A stretch of 64,000 nucleotides of DNA from Streptomyces spectabilis (GTDB taxonomy: Bacteria > Actinomycetota > Actinomycetes > Streptomycetales > Streptomycetaceae), in assembly GCF_008704795.1 (NCBI RefSeq), contig NZ_CP023690.1:2180501-2244500 (forward strand), in the 5' to 3' direction. The position numbers and the translations under genes were made by a program. A model generated the notes under the pieces. The model was not told the origin of the DNA. It saw nothing but the letters and a program-made list of their open reading frames with translations, and ran no database searches. This document shows positions 32,478 to 40,594 of this stretch, piece by piece (position 1 is the stretch's first letter; the number at the start of each line of letters is the position of its first letter).

Positions 32478-33669
32478 CGCTGCTCACCTTGCCCACGCTC
32501 TTGCCGCCGTCGTCCTGAGTGCCGCCGTCGGCCTGCGCAGGGATGACCTTCTTCTCCGTGGCCACGGCCTTCCGCGTGGACACGGCGGGGGCGTCGTCGG
32601 ACACCATCGGCTCGCCGAGCACGGCGAGCAGCCGCGCCCGCGGTACGACGCCGACGAGCGCGCCGTCGGCGCCGGTCACGGCGACGGCGACGCCGCTCGT
32701 GGAACACGGCGTGAACAGCTCGATGATCGGGGTGTCCTCGGCCACCGTCGCCGGGGCTGCGGCGAGCACGTCGGCGGCGCCGCGCAGCTCGGTGCCCTCG
32801 GGCGTCGTGGTCCCGTACACGGTCTCCGGGTCGGCCATGATGGCGCCGGCGGTCAGCACGCGGGCCCGGTCCACGTCCTGCGTGAACGCGGCGACGTAGT
32901 CGTTGGCCGGGGTGACCAGGATGTCCTCGGCGCTGCCGGTCTGGACGATGCGGCCGTCGCGCATGACGGCGATCTGGTCGCCGAGGCGCATGGCCTCGTT
33001 GAGGTCGTGGGTGATGAAGACGATGGTCTTCTTCAGCGTCTTCTGCAGTTCCAGGAGCTGGTCCTGCATGTCGCGCCGGATCAGCGGGTCGAGGGCGCTG
33101 AACGACTCGTCCATGAGCAGCAGGTCGGCGTCCGTGGCCAGGGCGCGGGCCAGGCCCACGCGCTGCTGCATGCCGCCGGACAGCTCGTCGGGCCAGGACT
33201 TCTCCCAGCCCTTGAGCCCGGCGAGCTCGAGCGCCTCGGTGGCCCGCCGCTCGCGCTCGGCGCGCGGCAGCCCCTGGACCTCCAGGCCGTACGCGGCGTT
33301 CTCCAGCACGCTGCGGTGCGGGAACAGCGCGAAGTGCTGGAACACCATGCTGATCTTGCGGGACCGGACCTCGCGCAGCTCGCGCGGGCTGAGCTTCGTC
33401 AGGTCCTGGCCGTCGAAGAGCACCTGCCCGGCCGTCGGTTCCGAGAGCCCGTTGAGCATGCGCAGCAACGTGGACTTGCCGGATCCGGAGAGACCCATGA
33501 CGACGAAGATCTGGCCCGGCTCGACGGTGAAGGACGCGTCGACCACCGCGGCGGTGGTCCCCTCGGCGCGCAGTTCCTCACGGTCGGCTCCGGCGCGGAG
33601 CCTGGTCACCGCGTCGTCGGGTCGTCTGCCGAACACTTTGTACAAGTGCTCGGCTTGCAGCCTGGACAC
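32470..33669 (-). CDS. Glycine betaine ABC transporter ATP-binding protein
   Basis: 399 aa OpuAA/ProV type. Walker A is GLSGSGKSTLLRML, signature ELSGGMQQRVGLARAL, Walker B DLLLMDESFSALDPL, and H-loop FITHDLNEAM. C-terminal paired CBS domains (~285-375) likely sense ionic strength. The GTG at 33669 follows GAGAGG at 5-nt spacing, and upstream in-frame codons lack this. Osmoregulated uptake of compatible solutes is the expected role. The transcript begins upstream of a leader hairpin. Confidence 0.92.
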   Translation of the reverse strand: MSRLQAEHLYKVFGRRPDDAVTRLRAGADREELRAEGTTAAVVDASFTVEPGQIFVVMGLSGSGKSTLLRMLNGLSEPTAGQVLFDGQDLTKLSPRELREVRSRKISMVFQHFALFPHRSVLENAAYGLEVQGLPRAERERRATEALELAGLKGWEKSWPDELSGGMQQRVGLARALATDADLLLMDESFSALDPLIRRDMQDQLLELQKTLKKTIVFITHDLNEAMRLGDQIAVMRDGRIVQTGSAEDILVTPANDYVAAFTQDVDRARVLTAGAIMADPETVYGTTTPEGTELRGAADVLAAAPATVAEDTPIIELFTPCSTSGVAVAVTGADGALVGVVPRARLLAVLGEPMVSDDAPAVSTRKAVATEKKVIPAQADGGTQDDGGKSVGKVSSGA

Positions 33670-33693
33670 ATACACCTCTCGGGTCGAACGAAG

Positions 33694-33722
33694 ACGGCCC
33701 GCCTCCCCCGCCGGCGGGCCGT
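33694..33722 (-). promoter_or_regulatory. Leader hairpin of the betaine transporter mRNA
   Basis: ACGGCCCGCC (33694-33703) and GGCGGGCCGT (33713-33722) form a perfect 10-bp stem with a 9-nt loop, ending 13 nt before the Shine-Dalgarno sequence. It could stabilise the mRNA or act in osmotic control. Confidence 0.45.
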
Positions 33723-33907
33723 GGAGCGACGCGGGATGGCCCGCTGCCCGGCCGGTTGACGTCAAGAAGTTGAAAACGCGACCGGGTCCGCTCCGCGTGC
33801 GCGCCTGCCCCCGCTGGCGCGGAGCAAACCAGACGTGTCCCAGGTCACAGGGGCCTCCCCTGTTGCCGCCGGGCCGGATCCCGTCTGCGGCCCGCACCGG
33901 AGACTTT

Positions 33908-33980
33908 CAGCCCGTCCGGCGTTTGAGGACGAGGCGCGGAGCGCCGAAAAGGCGGGGGCACGGGGGCGGCAGCCCCCGGA
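33908..33980. repeat. Interspersed CAGCCCGTCCGGCGTTTGAGGACGAG-type Streptomyces repeat
   Basis: CAGCCCGTCCGGCGTTTGAG, then GACGAG, a variable GC-rich middle and CGGGGGCGGCAGCCCCCGG form an element very frequent between Streptomyces genes. Its 3' part is a perfect-stem hairpin around GGGGGC...GCCCCC. I know of no assigned function. Confidence 0.7.
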
Positions 33981-34050
33981 GCGGGAAGGGGCGGGCCTGG
34001 GGCGCCCCGCGAGGGCACCCCCTGTCACACCCGTGCGGCAAGATGCACTC

Positions 34051-34983
34051 GTGACCCACCAAACCCGACGGCTCATGCTGCTCGACACGGCGTCCCTGTA
34101 CTTCCGGGCCTACTTCGGCGTCCCCGAGTCCGTGAAGGCCCCGGACGGCACCCCGGTCAACGCGGTCCGCGGCCTGCTCGAATTCATCACCCGCCTCGTC
34201 CAGGACCACCGCCCGGACGACCTGGTCGCCTGCATGGACGCGGACTGGCGCCCGCACTGGCGCGTCGAGCTGATCCCCTCGTACAAGGCGCACCGCGTGG
34301 CGCAGGAGTCCCCCGACACGGCCCCCGACGTCGAGGAGACCCCGGACACCCTCTCCCCCCAGGTGCCGGTGATCGAGGACGTCCTGGACGCCCTCGGCAT
34401 CGCCCGCGTCGGCGTCACGGCGTACGAGGCGGACGACGTGATCGGCACGTACGCGGCCCGCGCCACCGGCCCGGTCGACATCATCACGGGCGACCGCGAC
34501 CTGTTCCAGCTGGTGGACGACGCGCGCGGCATCCGCGTCCTGTATCCGCTCAAGGGCGTCGGCACCCTCCAGATGACGGACGAGGCACTGCTGCGCGAGA
34601 AGTACGGCGTGGACGGCCCCGGCTATGTGGACCTGGCCCTGCTGCGCGGCGACCCCAGCGACGGCCTGCCCGGCGTGCCCGGCATCGGCGAGAAGACCGC
34701 GGCGAAGCTGCTCGACGCCTTCGGCGACCTGGCCGGGATCATGGCGGCGGTGGACGACCCGAAGTCCAGGCTCACGCCCTCGCAGCGCAAGCGGCTCGAC
34801 GAGGCACGGCCGTACCTGGCCGTCGCGCCGAAGGTGGTGCGGGTCGCGGACGACGTACCGCTGCCGGATGTGGACGTCGCGCTTCCGCGGGCGCCGCGCG
34901 ATCCGGCGGCCCTGGAGGCGCTCGCCGACCGCTGGGGCCTCGGCGGTTCGCTCGGCCGACTGCTGTCCACGCTCGAGGCGTGA
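34051..34983 (+). CDS. 5'-3' exonuclease (PolA N-terminal-like, FEN type)
   Basis: 310 aa, GTG start. LLDTASLYFRAYFG, ACMDADWRPHWRVELIPSYK, YEADDVIGTYA, ITGDRDLFQLV and the helix-hairpin-helix GLPGVPGIGEKTAAKLLDAFG are all diagnostic of the 5' nuclease family, with the metal-binding acidic residues. It is a free-standing version of the PolA 5' nuclease domain, with flap or RNA-primer removal or repair roles. Confidence 0.93.
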   Translation: MTHQTRRLMLLDTASLYFRAYFGVPESVKAPDGTPVNAVRGLLEFITRLVQDHRPDDLVACMDADWRPHWRVELIPSYKAHRVAQESPDTAPDVEETPDTLSPQVPVIEDVLDALGIARVGVTAYEADDVIGTYAARATGPVDIITGDRDLFQLVDDARGIRVLYPLKGVGTLQMTDEALLREKYGVDGPGYVDLALLRGDPSDGLPGVPGIGEKTAAKLLDAFGDLAGIMAAVDDPKSRLTPSQRKRLDEARPYLAVAPKVVRVADDVPLPDVDVALPRAPRDPAALEALADRWGLGGSLGRLLSTLEA

Positions 34984-34997
34984 GCGAGGGCCGGATG

Positions 34998-35016
34998 TTA
35001 GGTTAGGTGAACCTAA
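34998..35016 (+). promoter_or_regulatory. DmdR1/DtxR-type iron box upstream of the siderophore-interacting protein gene
   Basis: TTAGGTTAGGTGAACCTAA matches the actinobacterial iron box TTAGGTTAGGCTAACCTAA at 17 of 19 positions. It sits 28 nt before the ATG, so iron-loaded DmdR1 should repress the gene. Confidence 0.85.
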
Positions 35017-35043
35017 CAAGTTGTGGATCAGGGGAGGCACACC

Positions 35044-35877
35044 ATGGCAGAGCGGCCCGCACGCAAGAGTCCCACGCCTCATGTCGCGCAGGTCGTCCGC
35101 ACGGAACGGCTCACCCCTCATATGCAGCGGGTGGTCCTCGGCGGCGACGGCCTGGCGGAGTTCACCGCGGGGGACTGCACCGACCACTACGTGAAGATCC
35201 TGTTCGCCCCCGCGGGTGTGAGCTACCCCGAGCCGTTCGACATCCAGCGCATCCGCGAGGAGCTGCCGCGCGAGCAGTGGCCCGTGACCCGTACGTACAC
35301 GGTGCGCTGGTGGGACCCCAAGACCCGCGAACTGGCCCTGGACTTCGTGGTCCACGGCGACCAGGGCCTGGCCGGGCCCTGGGCGCTGCGCGCCGAGCCG
35401 GGCGACACGGTGCGCCTGCTCGGCCCCGGCGGCGCGTACGCCCCGGACCCGACCGCCGACTGGCACCTGATCGCCGGTGACGAGAGCGCGCTGCCCGCGA
35501 TCGCCGCCGCCCTCGAAGCCCTGCCGGAGGGCGCCGAGGTGCGCGCCTTCGTGGAGGTCGAGGGCCCCGAGGAGGAGCAGCCGATCGCCACCGGCGCGGA
35601 GGTCGTCTGGCTGCACCGCGCGGGCCGCCCGGTCGGCCAGGCCCTGGTCGAGGCCGTCCGCTCCCTGGACTTCCCCGCAGGCACCCCGCACGCCTTCGTG
35701 CACGGCGAGGCGGGCTTCGTGAAGGAGCTGCGCCGCCTGCTGCGCGTCGAGCACCAGGTCCCGCGCGAGCGCCTGTCCGTCTCCGGCTACTGGCGCCTCG
35801 GCCACAACGAGGACGGCTGGCAGGCGTCCAAGCGCGAGTGGAACGCCCAGGTGGAGGCCGAGCAGGAAGCGGCCTGA
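35044..35877 (+). CDS. Siderophore-interacting protein (FAD-dependent ferric reductase)
   Basis: 277 aa. An N-terminal FAD-binding beta barrel with YVKILF, TRTYTVRWWDPKTREL and DFVVHGDQGLAGPWA is followed by a SIP/NAD-binding domain with IAGDESALPAIAAALEALP and GYWRLGHNEDGWQ. It releases iron from ferric siderophores in the cytoplasm. Control by the iron box is clear from its position, and the family role agrees. No transporter is adjacent. Confidence 0.93.
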   Translation: MAERPARKSPTPHVAQVVRTERLTPHMQRVVLGGDGLAEFTAGDCTDHYVKILFAPAGVSYPEPFDIQRIREELPREQWPVTRTYTVRWWDPKTRELALDFVVHGDQGLAGPWALRAEPGDTVRLLGPGGAYAPDPTADWHLIAGDESALPAIAAALEALPEGAEVRAFVEVEGPEEEQPIATGAEVVWLHRAGRPVGQALVEAVRSLDFPAGTPHAFVHGEAGFVKELRRLLRVEHQVPRERLSVSGYWRLGHNEDGWQASKREWNAQVEAEQEAA

Positions 35878-35886
35878 CGCCCCGGC

Positions 35887-35933
35887 AGCCGGGGCCGGAC
35901 CCCGCTCCCGCGGGGCACGGCCCCCTCCCGGCT
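35887..35933. terminator. Bidirectional terminator between convergent SIP and GNAT genes
   Basis: AGCCGGG pairs with CCCGGCT as the outer arms, and GCCG/CGGC and CCCCG-ctcccg-CGGGG pair inside. It starts 9 nt past the SIP stop and touches the GNAT stop (35932), so it can serve both genes. Confidence 0.7.
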
Positions 35934-36519
35934 ACGGACGGATCCGCGCGTGCAGGTGCATGTCGTGCCAGCCGTCCTCGTGCAGGACCGCGCTGCGCTG
36001 CGTGCCCTCGGGCGCGTACCCCGTCCGCAGGGCGACGCGGCAGGACGCCTCGTTATGGGTGGAGTGGCGCAGTTCGATGCGGTGCAGGCCGAGGTCGTCG
36101 AAGGACCAGGAGGTCAGCGCCGTCACCGCGTGCGTGGCGACGCCCCGGCCACGGGCGCGCGGCATGGTCCAGTAGGCCATCTCCGCCTGCCCGTCGGCGA
36201 GGTTGATCATGCGCAGGGCGACCCTGCCGAGGACCTCGTCGGTGTCCGCGTCCACGGCCGCCCACTGCGCGTTCGTCTCCTCGGCGTACTCCTTGCGCCA
36301 GTCCTCCATCCACGCGCGGACCTCGTCCTCGGAGTCGGCCACGCGCGCGTGATAGCGCTGGATGACGGGGTCCTGGAAGGCTTCGTACACGGCGGGCACG
36401 TCCTTGCCCGCCCAGGGGCGCAGGAGCACATGACCGGGGGCGGGCAGCGTCGGCTGGTCCCGGCCCGCGAGGGCGCCGGACTCGACCACGTGCGAGATCT
36501 TGAAGGGCATGCCCCTCAT
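35932..36519 (-). CDS. GNAT-family N-acetyltransferase (RimJ/RimL-like)
   Basis: 195 aa. LLRPWAGKDVPAVYEAFQDP, AEMAYWTMPRARGRGVATHA (acetyl-CoA pyrophosphate loop R-x-x-G-x-A/G), LHRIELRHSTHNEASCRVA and YAPEGTQRSAVL are typical of protein N-terminal acetyltransferase-like GNATs. The start at 36519 follows GGAAG. The target amine is unknown. Confidence 0.85.
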   Translation of the reverse strand: MRGMPFKISHVVESGALAGRDQPTLPAPGHVLLRPWAGKDVPAVYEAFQDPVIQRYHARVADSEDEVRAWMEDWRKEYAEETNAQWAAVDADTDEVLGRVALRMINLADGQAEMAYWTMPRARGRGVATHAVTALTSWSFDDLGLHRIELRHSTHNEASCRVALRTGYAPEGTQRSAVLHEDGWHDMHLHARIRP

Positions 36520-36662
36520 GGTGCTTCCGGGCGCTGCCGGAGCCCAGCGGTTTTCGCCGCCGCCCGCGAACCGCCGCCCGCGAACCGGCGTCCACGAGCC
36601 GCCGCCCACCAGCCACCGGCCACGAACCCGCCGCCCCCGACCGCCCCGTACGCTGGTCCGAC

Positions 36663-37610
36663 GTGAGACGAAAACGCCGTGTGCCCCCGGCCCCTCTCCC
36701 CCAGCGCGACGGCGTCGACCCGGTGCGGGTGCGCCTCCCGGCGGACGGCGCCTGGGAGACCGTGCGCGACCACCTCGTGGCGCGGCTCGCGGCCGGGCCC
36801 GGCGTCGTCGACCGGATGCTGCGCGAGGGCCGCGTCGTCGGCGCGGACGGCACGCCGCTCACCCCGGACACCCCGTACGCGGCGGGCCTGTACGTGTGGT
36901 TCCACCGGGATGTGCCCGCGGAGCCCCGGGTGCCGGGCACCCTGGACGTCGTGTACCGCGACGAGCACATCGTCGTCGCCGACAAGCCGCACTTCCTCGC
37001 GACGATGCCGCGCGGCAGCCACGTCACCCAGACCGCGCTCGCCCGGCTGCGCACCGACCTCGGCATCCCCGCGCTCGGCGCCGCGCACCGCCTGGACCGG
37101 CTGACCGCCGGGCTGCTCCTCTTCACGGTACGGCCCGAGGAGCGCGGCGCCTACCAGACGCTGTTCCACGACCGGCGGGTGCACAAGGAGTACGAGGCCG
37201 TGGCCCCGTACGACCCGGCCGTCGCGCTGCCCCGCACCGTCCGCAGCCACATCGTCAAGGAGCGCGGTGTGCTCGCCGCGTACGAGGTGCCGGACGCCGA
37301 GCCGAACAGCGAGAGCCGGGTCGAACTCCTCGCGCACGACGGCCGCCTCGGGCGCTACCGGCTCGTCCCGCACACCGGCCGCACCCATCAGCTGCGCGTC
37401 CATATGAACGCGCTCGGCCTGCCCCTGCTCGGCGACCCGCTCTACCCAGCGGTGTGCCCGCCCGGGGCGCCGGACGACTTCCGGCGCCCGCTGCAACTCC
37501 TCGCCCGCGCCCTAGAGTTCACGGACCCGCTCACGGGCACGGCACACCGCTTCGTCAGCGAGCGGGTCCTGGACGCCTGGTCGTCGTACGGGACGTGGGC
37601 CGACGGCTGA
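36663..37610 (+). CDS. RluA-family RNA pseudouridine synthase
   Basis: 315 aa, GTG start. The catalytic Asp is in AAHRLDRLTAGLLLF. Also present are VVADKPHFLATMPRG, HTGRTHQLRVHMNALGLPLLGDPLYP and VHKEYEAVAPYD. It isomerises uridine in rRNA or tRNA, but the site is not inferable. The N-terminal ~90 residues hold a divergent domain in place of a clear S4 domain. It converges with the P450 gene 16 nt downstream. Confidence 0.92.
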   Translation: MRRKRRVPPAPLPQRDGVDPVRVRLPADGAWETVRDHLVARLAAGPGVVDRMLREGRVVGADGTPLTPDTPYAAGLYVWFHRDVPAEPRVPGTLDVVYRDEHIVVADKPHFLATMPRGSHVTQTALARLRTDLGIPALGAAHRLDRLTAGLLLFTVRPEERGAYQTLFHDRRVHKEYEAVAPYDPAVALPRTVRSHIVKERGVLAAYEVPDAEPNSESRVELLAHDGRLGRYRLVPHTGRTHQLRVHMNALGLPLLGDPLYPAVCPPGAPDDFRRPLQLLARALEFTDPLTGTAHRFVSERVLDAWSSYGTWADG

Positions 37611-37626
37611 GGCGCGGCCGCGGGGC

Positions 37627-39120
37627 TCAGTAGCCCCGCCACCACTCCAGGAAGCGCCGCCATGCGCCCTTGCGGCGGACCGGCTCCGGAGCGGCCGCCG
37701 GGGCCGTCGGCACGGGCTGCGGCGCCGGGGCGGCGGACGGCTCAAGGGCCTCCGGCAGCGGCGAGGACACCTCCCAGTTCTTGCGGGGCGCGGGCACCTG
37801 CGCCATGGGCCGGGCGGAGACGTCCTGCGGCGGCCGCTTGCCGAACGTCACCGGCAGCGACACCAGATGCCGGGACAGGATCGACGAGCGCCAGGCCAGC
37901 TCGGACTCGGCCACGGACAGTTCGACGTCCGGGAGCCGCATCAGGAGCGCGTCCACGCCGGTGTCGGCGATGGCGCGGCCGATGTCCTGGCCCGGGCACT
38001 CGTGCGGCCCGCCGCTGAAGGCGAGGTGGGAGCGGTTGCCCTGCATGTTGGCGGACAGGTCGGGGCGCACGACCGGGTCCACGTTGCCGGGCTGAATGCC
38101 CAGCAGGAGGCCGTCGCCCGCCTTGATCTGCTGGCCGCCGAGCTGGGTGTCCTGCTTGGCGAAGTAGCCGACCATCGCGCTGAACGGCGGCTCGTCCCAC
38201 AGCGACTGCTCGACCGCCTCGGGGACGGTCATCTGGCCGCCGCTGAGCTGGGCGCGGAAGCGGGGGTCGGTGAGCACCATCCGCAGCACGTTCGCGATCA
38301 GGTTCGCCGTCGCCTCGTACGCGGCGATGAGCACCAGGCGCAGGTGCTCCGCCATCTCGTCGTCGGTGAGCTGCTGCGGCTGGGCGATCAGCGCGCTGGT
38401 GAAGTCCTCCTCGGGCTGTGCGCGCCGGCGCACCACGTGCCGGGTGAGGGCCTCCATCACGTACGCGTTGCTGGCGATGGCCGTCTCGGTGCCCTTGATC
38501 ATGTCGCGGGCGGCCTGCACCATGCGGTCGCTGTAGTCCTCGGGCATGCCGAGCACGTGCAGCATCACCATCATCGGCAGGTGCTCGGCGAACTGGCCGA
38601 CCAGATCGGCCTCGCCCTTCTCGCAGATGCCGTTGAGGAGCTTGTTGCTGTACCGGTTGATGTGGCGGCGGATGCCGCGGTGGTCGAGGCCCGCCATGGC
38701 GCCGGTGACCGCGCCGCGCAGCCGCTGGTGCTCGGCGCCCTCGACGAAGCTGCACATCGGCTGCCAGGTGAACACGGGCGCGAGCGGGTGGTCGGGGCCC
38801 GCGGTGCCGTTCTTGACGGCGCTCCACACGCGGGAGTCCCGGGTGTACTGCGAGGGCGTGCGCACCATGTGCAGGTTCTCGCTGTGGCCGAGCACCGCCC
38901 AGACGCGTACGTCGTTGTGGATCAGGGCGGGCGCCACGGGGCCGTGCTCGGCGCGCAGCTTCTCGTACACGCCCGCGAGGTCCTCGTCGGCCTCGGAACC
39001 GTACAGACGGCGAAGGCCGCCCGCGCCGAGCGACGCGCCCGTGTGCGCGGGGCAGCCGGGCGGCGCGGCGTCGGTGAGGCCCGACGAGGCGGGAGAGGTG
39101 GGTGAGGAGGGAGTCGTCAC
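37627..39120 (-). CDS. Cytochrome P450, conservon component CvnE
   Basis: 497 aa, GTG start. The haem thiolate Cys is in SGGPHECPGQDIGR, with the I-helix region LIAAYEATANLIANVL and the K-helix EQSLWDEPPF. The C-terminal ~55 residues are a Pro/Ala-rich tail (VPTAPAAAPEPVRRK). It is the last gene of a five-gene conservon, matching the rarE (cvn9) position by synteny as I remember it. The E gene is an optional conservon member, and its substrate is unknown. Confidence 0.88.
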   Translation of the reverse strand: MTTPSSPTSPASSGLTDAAPPGCPAHTGASLGAGGLRRLYGSEADEDLAGVYEKLRAEHGPVAPALIHNDVRVWAVLGHSENLHMVRTPSQYTRDSRVWSAVKNGTAGPDHPLAPVFTWQPMCSFVEGAEHQRLRGAVTGAMAGLDHRGIRRHINRYSNKLLNGICEKGEADLVGQFAEHLPMMVMLHVLGMPEDYSDRMVQAARDMIKGTETAIASNAYVMEALTRHVVRRRAQPEEDFTSALIAQPQQLTDDEMAEHLRLVLIAAYEATANLIANVLRMVLTDPRFRAQLSGGQMTVPEAVEQSLWDEPPFSAMVGYFAKQDTQLGGQQIKAGDGLLLGIQPGNVDPVVRPDLSANMQGNRSHLAFSGGPHECPGQDIGRAIADTGVDALLMRLPDVELSVAESELAWRSSILSRHLVSLPVTFGKRPPQDVSARPMAQVPAPRKNWEVSSPLPEALEPSAAPAPQPVPTAPAAAPEPVRRKGAWRRFLEWWRGY

Positions 39121-39160
39121 GGTGGTCGCTCCGGGGTCGCGAAGGGTCGTGCGGCCGGGC

Positions 39161-39790
39161 CTAGGCCCGGGCCATGGCGAGGGAGTGCAGATAGTGCATG
39201 AGGGTCATGAGGGCGTCGCGGCTGGAGGCGCGCTGCCGCGCGTCGCAGTGCACGATCGGCACCTCCTTCTCCAGGTCGAGGGCCGCGCGCAGGGCCTCGA
39301 CGGGGTGCCGGGGCGCGTCCGGGAAGTCGTTCACGGCGATGATGAACGGCACGCCGCGCTCCTCCAGGCGGCCTATCACGTCGAAGCTGACTTCGAGGCG
39401 GCGCGTGTCGATGAGCACGACCGCGCCGAGCGCCCCTTCGAAGAGGCCGTTCCACAGGAACCAGAACCGCTCCTGCCCGGGGGTGCCGAACAGATAGAGG
39501 ACCAGTTCGTCGGAGATGCTGATGCGCCCGAAGTCCATGGCGACGGTCGTGGCGGTCTTGGTCTCGGAGCCGTAGTCGTCGTCGACGCCGATGCCCGCCT
39601 GCGTCATGGTCTCCTCGGTGGTCAGCGGACGGATCTCGCTGACGGAGCCCACCATCGTCGTCTTGCCGACCCCGAAGCCGCCCACGATGACGATCTTCAC
39701 TGCGGCGGCGGCCGTGGCCGGCAGGACGTCCTGCTCCCGCGGCCCGGCGAACGGGCCGGAGGTGAGCGTGTCAGAGCTTTTGAAGTCCAT
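39161..39790 (-). CDS. cvnD: Conservon GTP-binding protein CvnD
   Basis: 209 aa. Ras/Mgl-like GTPase: P-loop VGGFGVGKTTMVGSVSE, Switch regions with FGTPGQERFWFLWNGLFEGA, and VAVNDF for base recognition. Conservon D proteins are membrane-associated with CvnA-C and respond to the same input. The ATG overlaps the CvnC stop by 20 nt, so the pair is translationally coupled. Confidence 0.92.
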   Translation of the reverse strand: MDFKSSDTLTSGPFAGPREQDVLPATAAAAVKIVIVGGFGVGKTTMVGSVSEIRPLTTEETMTQAGIGVDDDYGSETKTATTVAMDFGRISISDELVLYLFGTPGQERFWFLWNGLFEGALGAVVLIDTRRLEVSFDVIGRLEERGVPFIIAVNDFPDAPRHPVEALRAALDLEKEVPIVHCDARQRASSRDALMTLMHYLHSLAMARA

Positions 39791-40190
39791 GCATCACCGC
39801 TTCGAGGAGGGAACGGTCGGGGAGCGCGGAGCGCACGAGCGGAGCGCGCGCCTGCACTAAGTCCGCCGCGAGCAACTCCGTGAGGAGCACGGTCACCACG
39901 CTGAACGGCAGCACCAGATAGGCCGAGAGCTCCGCCACGGACAGCGGGGTCCGGCACAGGCGCAGCAGGGCGGAGTGCTCCGGCTGCGCCGTCGGCGACG
40001 GCTCCGCCCTGGCGACGATCAGCGTGACCAGATCGAGCGGCGCCCGCTCGGAGTCCTCCCCGGTGAGGATGTAGAGCCTCGCCGGGTTCGCGGCGGTCTC
40101 CGGGCCCCGGCGCTCCCGCTGGACCGTCACCTCGGCCTGGAAGCGGGGGTCGTGGATATCGTCGTACGGGAGGTCTTGCGGATGAGTCAT
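39771..40190 (-). CDS. cvnC: Conservon DUF742 protein CvnC
   Basis: 139 aa. The DUF742 signature is visible in RPARLYILTGE-like PARLYILTGEDSERAPLDLV, LLRLCRTPLSVAELSAYLVL and PFSVVTVLLTELLAADLVQ. It has winged-helix-like features. C-terminal LLEAVMHGLQKL is conserved. It overlaps CvnB by 4 nt (ATGA) and CvnD by 20 nt. Confidence 0.9.
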   Translation of the reverse strand: MTHPQDLPYDDIHDPRFQAEVTVQRERRGPETAANPARLYILTGEDSERAPLDLVTLIVARAEPSPTAQPEHSALLRLCRTPLSVAELSAYLVLPFSVVTVLLTELLAADLVQARAPLVRSALPDRSLLEAVMHGLQKL

Positions 40191-40594
40191 ACGGCCTGCC
40201 CGTCTCGCCGCGGCGGGCTCGTCAGGTGGGCGCCGATGCGGACGACGAGGTCCCGCATGCGGTTGCCGATCAGGCCCGCGTCCACGGTCTCGTCGGCGAG
40301 CACGGCCAGATAGGCTCCCGCGCCCGCGGCCATCATGTAGAAGTAGCCGCCGTTGACCTCAATGATCACCATGCGCATGTTGCCGTCGCTCTCCGGGATC
40401 TCGGTGGCCACGGCCGCGGCGAGGCTCTGCAGTCCCGCGCAGGCGGCGGCGAGGCGGTCGGCGCCGTCCGGGTCGCCGCCGTGGCGCGCGATGCGCAGCC
40501 CGTCGGCGGAGAGCACCACGATCTGCCGAGTGCCGTGCACGCCGTCGGCGAGTTCCTTGAGCATCCAGTCGAAGTTGGCCCGCTGCTGGATCAC
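40187..40594 (-). CDS. cvnB: Conservon roadblock/LC7 protein CvnB
   Basis: 135 aa, start GTG at 40594, overlapping the CvnA stop as GTGA. Roadblock/LC7 domain: FDWMLKELADGVHGTRQIVV, LSADGLRIARHGG, ADRLAAACAGLQSLAAAVAT and VIIEVNGGYFYMMAAGAGAY. MglB-like roadblock proteins act as partners of the GTPase (CvnD). Confidence 0.92.
   Translation of the reverse strand: MIQQRANFDWMLKELADGVHGTRQIVVLSADGLRIARHGGDPDGADRLAAACAGLQSLAAAVATEIPESDGNMRMVIIEVNGGYFYMMAAGAGAYLAVLADETVDAGLIGNRMRDLVVRIGAHLTSPPRRDGQAV

Larger units (their letters stand above)
33670..34050. other. Gap upstream of the betaine ABC operon and of the exonuclease gene
   Basis: This 381-nt gap holds a leader hairpin (33694-33722), a perfect palindrome TTGACGTCAA (33756-33765) and an interspersed repeat (33908-33980). 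The palindrome overlaps a TTGACG -35-like box for the ABC operon, but no -10 could be placed with confidence. Confidence 0.6.

Noticed and set aside
29472..32546. 1024-aa plus-strand frame over the betaine permease
   Set aside because: Antisense shadow. The minus-strand protein is conserved and the plus-strand one is not.
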